Shown here: positions 55,184 through 63,969 of the stretch, piece by piece
How positions within the stretch are numbered: the stretch's first letter is position 1
Layout of the letters: each line of letters begins with the position of its first letter
Origin: an uncultured Bacteroidota bacterium
GTDB lineage: Bacteria; Bacteroidota; Bacteroidia; Chitinophagales; Saprospiraceae
Reading direction: 5' to 3'
DNA: 64,000 bases
Assembly (NCBI GenBank): GCA_937872515.1
Contig: CALMSX010000117.1
Location: 1 to 64,000, forward strand
Made by a program: the position numbers and the translations under genes
Notes under the pieces: model-generated
What the model saw: only the letters and a program-made list of their open reading frames with translations
The model's database searches: none
What the model was told of the DNA's origin: nothing

Positions 55184-56803
55184 ATGTGTGAAAAAAAGAT
55201 CATCAACCGATCCGGTAAAACAATGAGTGATGAGGCTGCTCATGAAAATGAACATTTGGGCTTCAGCAGGCGCGACTTCCTCCAGAGTGCCGGCTTATTT
55301 TCTGCTGGTCTGGCGGCTACCCTGAGTGGAGTGCCGGTTTATGCCCTGGGTAATGCCTGGAAGATGGCACCACTGGCTGCCTTGGAATCAGATAGGGTGC
55401 TGGTACTGATTCAGATGAGGGGCGGCAATGATGGACTCAACATGGTCATCGATAGGTTTAACCCAGAGTATTATGATATAAGACCTACCCTTGCCATAAC
55501 AGAAAATAATTTGTGGGCGCTCAATGGTAAAACAGGAATGCCCAACAATATGATCAACCTCAAACCCATGTGGGAGGAAGGTAAGATGAAGGTAATTCAG
55601 AATGTAGGGTATCCGCAGCCAAATTACTCCCACTTTCGGTCATCGGATATATGGGCCTCTGCTTCTGATACGGATGAATACGAAAATACAGGTTGGATAG
55701 GCAGGTACATCCAACACGATTTACCGGCCTACCTCGAAGCACAACCTACCGTGCCACCCGCCATGCAGATTGGGGTGCAGACAGACCTGATTTTTCAGGG
55801 TGAAGATCTCAATCTGGCCCTGGCAGTAAGCAGTCCGCAGGAGTTTTATAAGCTGGCCAGTAGTGGGCAACTATATTCTTTGAACAATCTTGACAATACA
55901 CCGAGAGACAAAGAGTTGTTTTACCTCCGTCAGGTAGCCAACAGTGCCTTCAGGTATAGCCAAAGCATCAGCGATGCCTACAACAAAGGAAGAAATGAAG
56001 TCAGTTATCCTGACAGCAACCTGGCACAGCAGCTGGCCATAGTATCCCGATTGATCAAAGGAAATTTAGGTACCAAAGTGTACCTGGTTTACATCGATGG
56101 CTTTGATACCCATGCCGAGCAATACGACAAACACCTGAATTTGCTAAACCAGCTTAGTTCTGCCGTAAAATCTTTTTACGACGACCTGGGTAAGGGGGGC
56201 AAAGATGACAAGGTGCTGGGAATGACCTTCTCAGAGTTTGGCAGGACCATCTATGAAAATGGATCAGAAGGCACAGACCACGGCACCAGCGCACCCATGC
56301 TGATGTTTGCCAAAGGACTGGGACAAGACATAGTGGGCAATGCCCCTGATTTGATCAATGTAGACAATTACGGTGATCCGTTTTTTGAAATTGATTTCAG
56401 AGATGTGTACGCCTCAGTGTTGAGCCAGTGGTTTGGGCTTCCGGCAGAAGTGACACAGTTTGTGGTAGGTAAGGAAAAAGAAGGAATCAACAACCTTGTA
56501 CCCCAGCAACCAGAAACCATCGGTACTGAAAATTTTGGTGCCCTATTGGGCCATAGAATGGCAGCAGATCAGCCGGATGTGTTGCAGATCAGATTTGCTA
56601 TTAACCAGGGCGGTCCAGCCATATTGGAGATCCTCAACGAAGGAGGTCAGGTGATCCGCACCTTGTTAGATAGCTCAATAGATAAAGGCTCACATACCGT
56701 GGAAGTGAACATTAAAAAGCAGGCATTGCGCGCCGGCATCTATACCTATCGACTAAAGGTGGGGGGTAAGATTTATCAGCGGAAGCTGGTGTTGGGGGAG
56801 TAG
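55184..56803 (+). CDS. DUF1501 family protein with twin-arginine signal
   Basis: 539 residues. The N-terminus contains FSRRDFLQSAGLFSAGLAATLSG in part, a Tat signal (RR-x-F-L), so it is exported folded. An ATG near 55223 would give a shorter leader but keep the Tat motif. The core has DUF1501 motifs VLIQMRGGNDGLNMVI, HFRSSDIWASASD, YIDGFDTHAEQ and FSEFGRTIYENGSEGTDHGT, related to the alkaline phosphatase/sulfatase fold. The last 85 residues have the shape of a T9SS or FlgD-like tail (GIYTYRLKVGGKIYQRKLVL). It follows the DUF1800 gene by 10 bases. The combined role of the pair is unknown. Confidence 0.88.
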   Translation: MCEKKIINRSGKTMSDEAAHENEHLGFSRRDFLQSAGLFSAGLAATLSGVPVYALGNAWKMAPLAALESDRVLVLIQMRGGNDGLNMVIDRFNPEYYDIRPTLAITENNLWALNGKTGMPNNMINLKPMWEEGKMKVIQNVGYPQPNYSHFRSSDIWASASDTDEYENTGWIGRYIQHDLPAYLEAQPTVPPAMQIGVQTDLIFQGEDLNLALAVSSPQEFYKLASSGQLYSLNNLDNTPRDKELFYLRQVANSAFRYSQSISDAYNKGRNEVSYPDSNLAQQLAIVSRLIKGNLGTKVYLVYIDGFDTHAEQYDKHLNLLNQLSSAVKSFYDDLGKGGKDDKVLGMTFSEFGRTIYENGSEGTDHGTSAPMLMFAKGLGQDIVGNAPDLINVDNYGDPFFEIDFRDVYASVLSQWFGLPAEVTQFVVGKEKEGINNLVPQQPETIGTENFGALLGHRMAADQPDVLQIRFAINQGGPAILEILNEGGQVIRTLLDSSIDKGSHTVEVNIKKQALRAGIYTYRLKVGGKIYQRKLVLGE

Positions 56804-57106
56804 ATTTTGTTATCTTTTTTCTTGTATTTGGTTTAGGATTCCTACCATCATTACGTATGCTATATCCCTTAATATAAATAGGGAGCCCCATTATATTATC
56901 CCATAATATTACCTATGTTCTTACGTTAAGTGTGGGGCTGTGAAAACGATTGACAAATAACTGTAATTTATTTTATTCTGAAAATCAATAAGATATATTT
57001 AATGGCCAAAACCGTATGTTAATTTTTTATTTTTAATGAAAATATTTGATTAAAAATGATTTAAACAATATAATTTTGCATTATTAATAACCTAAACAAT
57101 TTAATT
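56804..57106. other. Intergenic region with nested hairpins
   Basis: atattat-ccc-ataatat (56893-56909) is enclosed by the arms agcccca (56884-56890) and tggggct (56933-56939). Downstream are TTTG (57045-57048) and TAATTTTG (57071-57078), a possible promoter for the exported Cys-rich gene, but with 22 bases between the boxes instead of 19. Confidence 0.5.
57071..57078 (+). promoter_or_regulatory. Probable -7 box for the phase-variable gene
   Basis: TAATTTTG matches TAnnTTTG and lies 28 bases before the ATG. A TTTG at 57045-57048 is three bases further than usual. Confidence 0.45.
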
Positions 57107-57567
<461 letters not shown>

Positions 57568-57622
57568 AGTGAGGATAGTTGAAATAAATTTTTCGCACCT
57601 AAATAGTTATACTTGCGCTGTC

Positions 57623-59026
57623 ATGTCAATATTTAAAAAGATTTCTGGGGTAAGTACTTTTGCTTTGATTGCATTTGTGTGCTGGTGTCATTTTTTAGTG
57701 GGTCAATGTTCTGGAAATTTAGTTTTCAATGAAAATCAGGATATTGATTCTTTTCAATTCGCACAAGGAAATTGCCCGAAATTTCAAGGCTCAATAACTT
57801 TAACCGGGACATTTACAGCAACTGATGACTTTTTTGAAGTTTTTGATACTATATTGTCATTAACTATTACAAAATCACAGTTGGATAGTTTTAGTATGCC
57901 AGCTGGGAATTTGATTTATAGTTATGCAGTAAAGAATAACCCAAATTTAAAAAAGGTATCTTTTCAGAACGATGATGATCAAAAAATAGTTTTAGACGGA
58001 ATATTTTTGGAGAATAATCCGAATTTAACAGCAATAGAATTGGATGTCAGCAATATGTTTAACTTTTATGTTAAAACGGATACATTGCTCAATGTTTTTA
58101 TTCAACGCAATGCACAAATTCGTCACCATGCAACAACAGGGAATATCACATATTCAGGTGAAAAGTTCAAAATGTGGTATCAATATGATCTTGAAGTGAA
58201 TGACAGTCTTCCAAATTTTACAAAAATACTGGAACATTTTATTTTGGATAGTATAGATAACATCAGGATTTTAAATCGGAAAAAGTTTGATTGTGACGGG
58301 GTTGAGAATATTCAGCAAATAAATGTTCTTTACTTTTCCAATATCGATACTCTTTCATTGGAGGGCTTTACCGGTGTGAGTCAGACAATAAATGCTTTTT
58401 ATATGGGAAAATGCCACACAGTATTTGATTTTCAACCTATGTCAAAGACAAAAGCAAACTATATTACATTGATCAACAACAATGGGTTGTTATCTTTAGA
58501 AGGACTACCAGTTTCAAGGCAGATGTATGGCTTGTATTTGGCTCAAAACCAAAATTTATCCGATATCTCAAGATTAAATGAGGTGGATGACTTTTTAGAT
58601 GACTTTATCGAGACTTCAGACAGGGTTTGGATTAGAGATAATCCCAAAATCTCATTTTGTTCCTATCCTGCTATTTGTGATCTGGTGGTTAACTTAGGTC
58701 CTCCCTATGTTAACATATCGGGCAATGTGATGGATTGTTTGGACAATGAAAAGGTTAAAGCAGCATGCATTACTTCTGCTGAGGAGGAGGAGAGCAGCCT
58801 CAAAAAACCTTGGTTGTATTCGGATGGCATGAGCCTGATCATGAAGTCAGATGAAGTGGTTGAACTCAATATTTACGATGTTACTGGCAAATGTGTAAAA
58901 TCCTGGCATCATTTGGCAGAAGGGTACGTGGTTGATGTCTCTTTTTTACCGTATGGGCTTTACATTGTTCAAGCAAAAGACCTTACAGGCCAGATAAAAT
59001 CTACAAAATGGGTAAAATCTAAATAA
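57623..59026 (+). CDS. T9SS-exported protein with L-domain/LRR-like repeats
   Basis: About 467 residues from the ATG at 57623. This start gives the signal peptide SIFKKISGVSTFALIAFVCW and cleavage after FLVGQ; a GTG at 57569 would put 18 polar residues ahead of it. The body has irregular leucine-rich or receptor-L-domain-like units (ENNPNLTAIELDV, INNNGLLSLEGLPV, LAQNQNLSDISRL) ending in the typical Cys-containing cap SFCSYPAICDLVVNLGPP. The last 75 residues are a T9SS type A tail (SDEVVELNIYDVTGKCVKSW, ending KWVKSK). Such proteins probably take part in surface binding. A TATACTTG stretch close to the start may be its own -7 box. It follows the phase-variable gene on the same strand. Confidence 0.8.
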   Translation: MSIFKKISGVSTFALIAFVCWCHFLVGQCSGNLVFNENQDIDSFQFAQGNCPKFQGSITLTGTFTATDDFFEVFDTILSLTITKSQLDSFSMPAGNLIYSYAVKNNPNLKKVSFQNDDDQKIVLDGIFLENNPNLTAIELDVSNMFNFYVKTDTLLNVFIQRNAQIRHHATTGNITYSGEKFKMWYQYDLEVNDSLPNFTKILEHFILDSIDNIRILNRKKFDCDGVENIQQINVLYFSNIDTLSLEGFTGVSQTINAFYMGKCHTVFDFQPMSKTKANYITLINNNGLLSLEGLPVSRQMYGLYLAQNQNLSDISRLNEVDDFLDDFIETSDRVWIRDNPKISFCSYPAICDLVVNLGPPYVNISGNVMDCLDNEKVKAACITSAEEEESSLKKPWLYSDGMSLIMKSDEVVELNIYDVTGKCVKSWHHLAEGYVVDVSFLPYGLYIVQAKDLTGQIKSTKWVKSK

Positions 59027-59064
59027 TAGACCCTGGAAAATAATTTGAGATCTTGATAAGTTGT

Positions 59065-59095
59065 GACAAATGTCTTATATTTGCAGACAAATGTC
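59065..59095 (+). promoter_or_regulatory. Promoter and twin operator of the toxin-antitoxin operon
   Basis: The near-palindrome gacaaatgtc (GACA-N2-TGTC) occurs at 59065-59074 and again at 59086-59095, exactly 21 bases (two helical turns) apart. Between them is TATATTTG (59076-59083), a match to the TAnnTTTG -7 box; CTTG at 59052-59055 is a possible -33. Binding of the antitoxin or toxin-antitoxin complex to both copies would cover the promoter, giving the autoregulation usual in such operons. Confidence 0.6.
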
Positions 59096-59603
59096 CAAGA
59101 TGAAAAAAATCCAAGCCCCAGATGCAGGCAGCCAGGTACACGAAGTAGAGCCTGTATATTTGTCTGGCATGGCGGTCAAAAAGAAAGTAAGTGGCTGGTC
59201 TGGTTTTGATTTTGCACAGTTTTTTGCAGATAAGATAAATATCATTGAAGCGATCAAGGCCGGCATTTCGTTTAATTTGTATGAGTTGTTATCGGCGTAT
59301 GTGCCTTTAGCAGAGTCAGATTGGGTGCAGGTCTTAGGTATTTCTTCCAAAACATTGCAGCGGTACAAGGCTGCGGGTGATCATGTTTTCAGTCCCATCC
59401 ACTCAGAAAAAATAATCGAGATGGCCGAGGTTACCTTTATGGGCAACGAGGTCTTTGGTGCTGAAGATAAATTCAAGCTATGGCTCAACGCCCCCTCTTT
59501 TGCCCTTGGCGGGTACAAGCCAAAAGAGCTCCTTGTTTCTTCTTATGGCAAAGAAATGGTTTTGGGCGAGCTCACCCGCCTTCACTACGGCATCTTTGTT
59601 TAG
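59091..59603 (+). CDS. Antitoxin, Xre/MbcA/ParS family (DUF2384)
   Basis: About 170 residues. An N-terminal DNA-binding region (SFNLYELLSAYVPLAESDW then VLGISSKTLQRYK) is followed by the DUF2384 toxin-binding part (HSEKIIEMAEVTFMGNEVFG, then FKLWLNAPSFALGGYKPKELL). Proteins of this type neutralise RES toxins, and one follows directly. The ATG at 59070 is upstream of the -7 box, so it cannot be used. The start is the ATG at 59091 (almost leaderless) or the one at 59100. The stop abuts the toxin ATG without a gap. The twin operator around the promoter suggests self-regulation. Confidence 0.9.
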   Translation: MSKMKKIQAPDAGSQVHEVEPVYLSGMAVKKKVSGWSGFDFAQFFADKINIIEAIKAGISFNLYELLSAYVPLAESDWVQVLGISSKTLQRYKAAGDHVFSPIHSEKIIEMAEVTFMGNEVFGAEDKFKLWLNAPSFALGGYKPKELLVSSYGKEMVLGELTRLHYGIFV

Positions 59604-60059
59604 ATGGAGGTTTTTCGATTGAGCAGGGCCCGTTTTGCTGGCTCACTCTCAGGAGTAGGAGCGGCTTTAAAAGGCGCCAGATGGAATTCTCCAGGCGTTG
59701 AGATGGTCTATACTTCCCAGAACCGGTCATTGGCAATGGCAGAAGTGTTGGTGCATCTTTCGCTGGGCATGTTGCCCGATGACTTTAGGATGCTGACGAT
59801 TTGGATCCCCGACAACCTGCCAGTAATTAAATGGAGCACAAAGGACTTACCCAAAAATTGGAACGAGTTTCCATTTGTCGCCGCCACTCAAAAAATGGGT
59901 GATGCCTTTGTATTGAAAAATGAGGCTGCAGTTTTGTGCGTGCCGTCTGTAGTGACTACTGGCGACTTTAATTACTTGTTAAATCCGGCCCACCCTGACT
60001 TCAAAAAAATCCAAATTCTGGAGTCCGTACCCTTTCCTTTCGATAATCGGTTGGTTTGA
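59604..60059 (+). CDS. RES-domain toxin (NAD+ phosphorylase/hydrolase type)
   Basis: 151 residues, the usual size. RES-family residues are Arg26 in KGARWNSPG, Tyr36, Glu47 in AMAEVLVHL and Ser115 in VPSVVTTGDFNYLLNPAHPDF; together these form the NAD-binding and catalytic site. RES toxins destroy NAD+ and stop growth until the antitoxin is restored. The gene starts on the base after the antitoxin stop, so translation is coupled. All key residues are present, so the toxin is probably active. The unit could have arrived by transfer, but I see no flanking mobile elements. Confidence 0.9.
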   Translation: MEVFRLSRARFAGSLSGVGAALKGARWNSPGVEMVYTSQNRSLAMAEVLVHLSLGMLPDDFRMLTIWIPDNLPVIKWSTKDLPKNWNEFPFVAATQKMGDAFVLKNEAAVLCVPSVVTTGDFNYLLNPAHPDFKKIQILESVPFPFDNRLV

Positions 60060-60065
60060 GCAGGT

Positions 60066-61049
60066 CTATTTTAGTCTGAGGGTTTTGGCGATTTTTTGAA
60101 ACATCACCAGATTTCGGTCAAATTGTCCGCTGGTGGTGCCTAAAACCATATAGTAGGTATAGTCCACAAAGGCCATCAACTGATAGATCATTTTTTTTTC
60201 TTTGGTATAGCGGTCTTCACCATAAGCAATGATTTCTACCGCGGGAAGGCCATTTACAATTACTTCTGCCATAGAATCAATTTGGATGGCAGCGATGCCT
60301 GGCAATTGTTTAATCCGATCGGTGGCAAAAGTCTTTTTATCTCTAAATTCCAGTTTTCCTTCTGATTTGGTGGTCAACAAGGCCGTTTTTTCGGGGTTTT
60401 CGGTGGGCATTTTACCGTCAGTAGTGTACACCAACGAATTGGAAGCGGATTTGGCAAGGATAAAGGGGCTGCCTGTAACATCGATGTCGTAATTCGCAGC
60501 ATTTGAAAAAGGAGATGCATTAAATTTTCTGTAAACGGCAGTAAACATTGCTTTTTTTAGTGCCTGGCCGGTAGAATCCATGTGAAGAGCTGGCAGACTG
60601 GCATTAATGATCAGGGTAGTAGAATCAACACCAAAGGCGAGTACCATTTTGGCATATTTACCATTGGCAGAAGGTTGCTCGGCCTCTGCATAAAATCCCG
60701 GATATCCATTGAACTGGATTTCTTCTTCGTGTTTGACGGTTATGTTTTTTTCACGCATGGCCTGGGCTCCAAAGAGTCGGGAGGTTGATTCAAATTGTCC
60801 CGAAAGTTCAAGCACAATGATGCTGGCATTGACACTTTCTTTCATGATGCCGTTGAGGCCTTTAATGCTGGCAAATCCCGGTGGGGGAACGATAAAGACA
60901 CTGCTATTTCCCAATCTTTCATGGTCTTTGGATAAGGCCGAATTGACCTTCCTTACATTGACCGTCTTTTGAGCGACCAAATAAGTAGGGTGGGTAATCA
61001 AGGTAAAAATCCCAATAAAAAAGACAACAGTAGAGTTAAATTTTAACAT
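60066..61049 (-). CDS. Exported protein of unknown function
   Basis: 327 residues. A signal peptide (about 1-27, ending YLVAQ) is followed by a soluble body of two similar-looking alpha/beta halves. The first begins FIVPPPGFASIKGLNG and the second has the mirror phrases GIAAIQIDSMAEVIVNGLPAVEIIAYG in part. The Pro-rich start and strand pattern recall PsbP/DcrB-like (Mog1-fold) proteins, but this is a weak likeness. There is no lipobox and no T9SS tail, so it is predicted to be periplasmic. It converges on the RES toxin gene and lies downstream of tRNA-Asn on the same strand, separated by a terminator. Confidence 0.65.
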   Translation of the reverse strand: MLKFNSTVVFFIGIFTLITHPTYLVAQKTVNVRKVNSALSKDHERLGNSSVFIVPPPGFASIKGLNGIMKESVNASIIVLELSGQFESTSRLFGAQAMREKNITVKHEEEIQFNGYPGFYAEAEQPSANGKYAKMVLAFGVDSTTLIINASLPALHMDSTGQALKKAMFTAVYRKFNASPFSNAANYDIDVTGSPFILAKSASNSLVYTTDGKMPTENPEKTALLTTKSEGKLEFRDKKTFATDRIKQLPGIAAIQIDSMAEVIVNGLPAVEIIAYGEDRYTKEKKMIYQLMAFVDYTYYMVLGTTSGQFDRNLVMFQKIAKTLRLK

Positions 61050-61089
61050 CGCTGAATTGAAGTTGAATGAGCGGTTAAGAATATAACGA

Positions 61090-61119
61090 AAAAAGGGTTC
61101 AACTTTCGAAGAACCCTTT
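61090..61119 (-). terminator. Intrinsic terminator of tRNA-Asn
   Basis: On the minus strand, aaagggttc pairs with gaacccttt around a 9-12-base loop and is followed by a run of T (61087-61096 region on the plus strand reads as A). It begins two bases after the tRNA 3' end. Confidence 0.85.
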
Positions 61120-61120
61120 G

Positions 61121-61194
61121 CGCCCCCTCTAGGACTTGAACCTAGGACCTACGGATTAACAGTCCGGCGCTCTAACCGGCTGAGCTAAGGAGGC
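61121..61194 (-). tRNA. tRNA-Asn (anticodon GTT)
   Basis: The 74-base cloverleaf on the minus strand has the acceptor arm GCCTCCT pairing with AGGGGGC (one G-T), then TAGCTCAG leading into the D arm. The anticodon stem-loop is CCGGA-CTGTTAA-TCCGT, giving anticodon GTT, and the T arm is CTAGG-TTCAAGT-CCTAG. The CCA end is not encoded. It has its own promoter (61212-61242) and terminator. Confidence 0.95.
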
Positions 61195-61211
61195 TTTGCA
61201 TTAAAGCGATG

Positions 61212-61242
61212 CAAATGTAGAAGTTAATTGGAATTTTACAAA
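61212..61242 (-). promoter_or_regulatory. Bacteroidota promoter for tRNA-Asn
   Basis: On the minus strand, TTTG (61239-61242) and TACATTTG (61212-61219) are 19 bases apart, the same spacing as the rplM promoter. Transcription should start near 61205, about 11 bases before the tRNA. Confidence 0.8.
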
Positions 61243-61409
61243 ATATTCGACACAAAAAATCTTAATTCTTGTATAAGTAATTGGATATCAAATTATAAAA
61301 TGTTAATTATTTATTTAATAGATACAATTTGTCGTAATACGGACAGTACTTGCCTGCAACAAAAATGGCTAAGACTTGCTTTATTATCCAGAATGCAAAG
61401 TCAAATGAT

Positions 61410-61417
61410 TAACTTTG
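61410..61417 (+). promoter_or_regulatory. Probable -7 box for the amidophosphoribosyltransferase gene
   Basis: TAACTTTG matches TAnnTTTG and lies 40 bases upstream of the ATG. No TTTG is found at the normal 19-base distance. Confidence 0.5.
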
Positions 61418-61457
61418 CGCTTCTTTTCTTCCCAATAGATTTGACGAAGACTCCAAT

Positions 61458-63350
61458 ATGAGCGACCAGATTAAGCACGAGTGCGGATTGGCCATGATTC
61501 GACTCCTCAAGCCCCTTGAATATTACCATGAAAAATATGGTACAGCACTTTACGGGATTAACAAACTACAATTGCTGCTTCAGAAGCAACGCAATCGGGG
61601 ACAGGATGGGGCCGGTGTAGCGACCATCAAGTTTGATATTCCACCAGGCAACAGGTATATTTCCAGACACAGATCGATTGGTAATTCCTACCTCAAAGAT
61701 TTGTTCGATTCGATTTATGAAAATTTCAATGATTGTTCTCCGGAACAAATGAGTGATGTAGCCTGGTTGAAAAAAAACAAGCCTTACATTGGTGAGCTAT
61801 TGATGGGTCACCTCCGATACGGTACCCATGGTGCCAACAACATCGAAACTGTTCATCCATTTTTAAGACAAAACAATTGGATCAGTCGCAATCTGGTTTG
61901 TGCAGGCAATTTTAACCTTACCAATATAGACGAGCTGTTCAACGAGTTATTGTCCTTTGGTCAATACCCCAAAGAAGTATCTGATACGGTTACGGTAATG
62001 GAAAAAATTGGTCATTTTTTGGACGATGAGGTGCAACGAATTTTTGACTGGTATAAACACGAAGGTTATTCGAATATCGAGATCAATAAGTTCATTGAAA
62101 AAGAGATGGACATCAAACGCATCCTCACCCGATCCAGCAGAAGGTTTGACGGAGGGTATGTGATAGCAGGCCTCATAGGTCATGGCGATGCCTTTGTACT
62201 AAGGGATCCGGCCGGCATCAGGCCCGCATTTTATTACCACGATGATGAAATCTGTGTGGTAGCTTCTGAACGACCAGCCCTTCAAACCTGTCTTGATATC
62301 CGATATTTTCAGGTAAAAGAGCTGCAGCCAGGCAGTGCCCTGATCATCAAAAAGAACGGTGAGATAACCGAAGAAAACATCAAAGAAGTAACCGAAAGAA
62401 AATCCTGTACTTTTGAACGCATTTATTTTTCAAGGGGTACCGACAGAGACATTTATTTAGAAAGAAAAAACCTGGGTCGATTGCTGGCTCCCAGAATTCT
62501 GGAGGCTGTGGACTACGACTTTGACCACACTATCTTTTCATTTATTCCCAACACAGCAGAAGTTTCTTTTTTTGGTTTGATTGAAGGTCTCAATGAAGAA
62601 CTCAATACCATTAAGACGCAACAGATTGCAGCGCTTGAAGACAAAGGAGATAATGCTGCTGTGGCTCAGATTTTAAATCAGCGTGTTCGTTCAGAAAAGC
62701 TGGCGGTGAAAGATGAAAAATTGCGCACCTTTATAGCTGATGATGGTTCGCGCAATCAACTGGTATCACATATCTACGATGTTACTTATGGTATTGTCCA
62801 AAATGAGGTAGATACCATTGTATTGATTGATGACAGTATTGTGAGAGGAACTACCCTGAGGGATTCGATCATCTACATATTGTCCAAACTCAGGCCCAAA
62901 CGAATCATCATTGTGTCTTCTGCACCCCAGATCAGGTATCCCGATTGTTATGGGATCGATATGAGTAGGATGAGTGAGTTCATTGCATTTAAAGCGACCA
63001 TTGACCTGTTGCAGGAAAGTGGACAACAGTCGCTCATAGACGAGGTGTACAAGCTGTGCAAGGAAGAAGAACAGAAGCCATTGGAAAAAATGGTCAATCA
63101 TGTTAAAAAGATATACGAGCCATTTACCGATGAAGAAATTTCGGCCCGAATTGCAAAATTGGTAACTGCCGATGGCATCATACCCCAGGTTGATGTTATC
63201 TTCCAGACGGTTGAAAGCCTGCACGTAGCGTGTCCGAATGACAAAGGAGACTGGTACTTTACGGGCGATTATCCGACCCTGGGCGGGGTTAGGGTGGTGA
63301 ACAGGGCATTTATCAATTACATAGAAGACGTAAAAGAAAGGTCGTACTAA
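61458..63350 (+). CDS. Amidophosphoribosyltransferase homologue (PurF-like, long form)
   Basis: 630 residues, longer than the usual 470-510 of PurF. The N-terminus KHECGLAMIRL holds the nucleophile Cys at position 9, so a short propeptide must be removed, as in the Bacillus-type enzyme. Class II glutamine amidotransferase motifs follow: QKQRNRGQDGAG and GHLRYGTHG. The phosphoribosyltransferase part has the PRPP loop IVLIDDSIVRGTTLRDS (near 454-470). Extra segments of about 100 residues lie between and after these. PurF makes phosphoribosylamine from glutamine and PRPP, the first step of purine synthesis. Bacteroidota often carry a standard PurF and also this longer homologue, so its role may differ. 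It is followed by pth after one base. Confidence 0.87.
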   Translation: MSDQIKHECGLAMIRLLKPLEYYHEKYGTALYGINKLQLLLQKQRNRGQDGAGVATIKFDIPPGNRYISRHRSIGNSYLKDLFDSIYENFNDCSPEQMSDVAWLKKNKPYIGELLMGHLRYGTHGANNIETVHPFLRQNNWISRNLVCAGNFNLTNIDELFNELLSFGQYPKEVSDTVTVMEKIGHFLDDEVQRIFDWYKHEGYSNIEINKFIEKEMDIKRILTRSSRRFDGGYVIAGLIGHGDAFVLRDPAGIRPAFYYHDDEICVVASERPALQTCLDIRYFQVKELQPGSALIIKKNGEITEENIKEVTERKSCTFERIYFSRGTDRDIYLERKNLGRLLAPRILEAVDYDFDHTIFSFIPNTAEVSFFGLIEGLNEELNTIKTQQIAALEDKGDNAAVAQILNQRVRSEKLAVKDEKLRTFIADDGSRNQLVSHIYDVTYGIVQNEVDTIVLIDDSIVRGTTLRDSIIYILSKLRPKRIIIVSSAPQIRYPDCYGIDMSRMSEFIAFKATIDLLQESGQQSLIDEVYKLCKEEEQKPLEKMVNHVKKIYEPFTDEEISARIAKLVTADGIIPQVDVIFQTVESLHVACPNDKGDWYFTGDYPTLGGVRVVNRAFINYIEDVKERSY

Positions 63351-63351
63351 A

Positions 63352-63969
63352 ATGGCCTGGTGGTCAAAATTATTATCGACAACTACTTATACCAATGATC
63401 CCATGAAATATTTGATTGCGGGCTTAGGCAATGTTGGAGCTGAATATGAACATACGAGACACAACATTGGTTTCGACATAGTAGATCATCTGGCAAAGAG
63501 CAATGGTGCAATGTGGAAGCTGGACAGCCAGGCCTATGTAACTGAAATAAAACACAAGGGCAGAACTCTGGTGCTGATCAAGCCCACCACGTACATGAAC
63601 CTCAGTGGCAAAGCCATCCATTACTGGATGCAAAAACATAAAATTCCGAAAGAGAACCTGCTTGTCGTAGTAGACGATCTGAACCTTGAGTTTGGACTGC
63701 TGCGCATGAGAGATACCGGCAGTGACGGGGGCCACAATGGCTTAAAAAACATTCAACAGGTGTTGGGGGGTGCAGATTATCCCCGCCTGAGAATCGGAAT
63801 TGGAAATAAATTTCATAAAAATCAGCAGGTTGATTTCGTTTTAGGCAAGTGGAATGCAGATGAAAAAGAGCTGTTGAAAACCACCATAGAAAAGGCTGCC
63901 AATGCTTGTCTTAGTTTTGCAGCCATAGGACTAAAATTTACCATGAATCAATTCAACGGTAAGGGGTAA
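63352..63969 (+). CDS. pth: Peptidyl-tRNA hydrolase
   Basis: 205 residues from the ATG at 63352, with a 17-residue extension before the conserved start KYLIAGLGNVGAEYEHTRHNIGFD. Extensions of this kind occur in other Bacteroidota Pth proteins, but the ATG at 63403 is a possible alternative. The catalytic His (in EHTRHNIG), the Asn in GLGN and TYMNLSG, and DDLNLEFG and GGHNGLKNI form the active site. The enzyme frees tRNA from peptidyl-tRNA released early from ribosomes. Its start is one base after the stop of the PurF-like gene, so the two are co-transcribed. Confidence 0.95.
   Translation: MAWWSKLLSTTTYTNDPMKYLIAGLGNVGAEYEHTRHNIGFDIVDHLAKSNGAMWKLDSQAYVTEIKHKGRTLVLIKPTTYMNLSGKAIHYWMQKHKIPKENLLVVVDDLNLEFGLLRMRDTGSDGGHNGLKNIQQVLGGADYPRLRIGIGNKFHKNQQVDFVLGKWNADEKELLKTTIEKAANACLSFAAIGLKFTMNQFNGKG

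Noticed and set aside
59070..59090. ATG at 59070 as the antitoxin start
   Set aside because: It lies upstream of the -7 box TATATTTG, so it would not be in the transcript.
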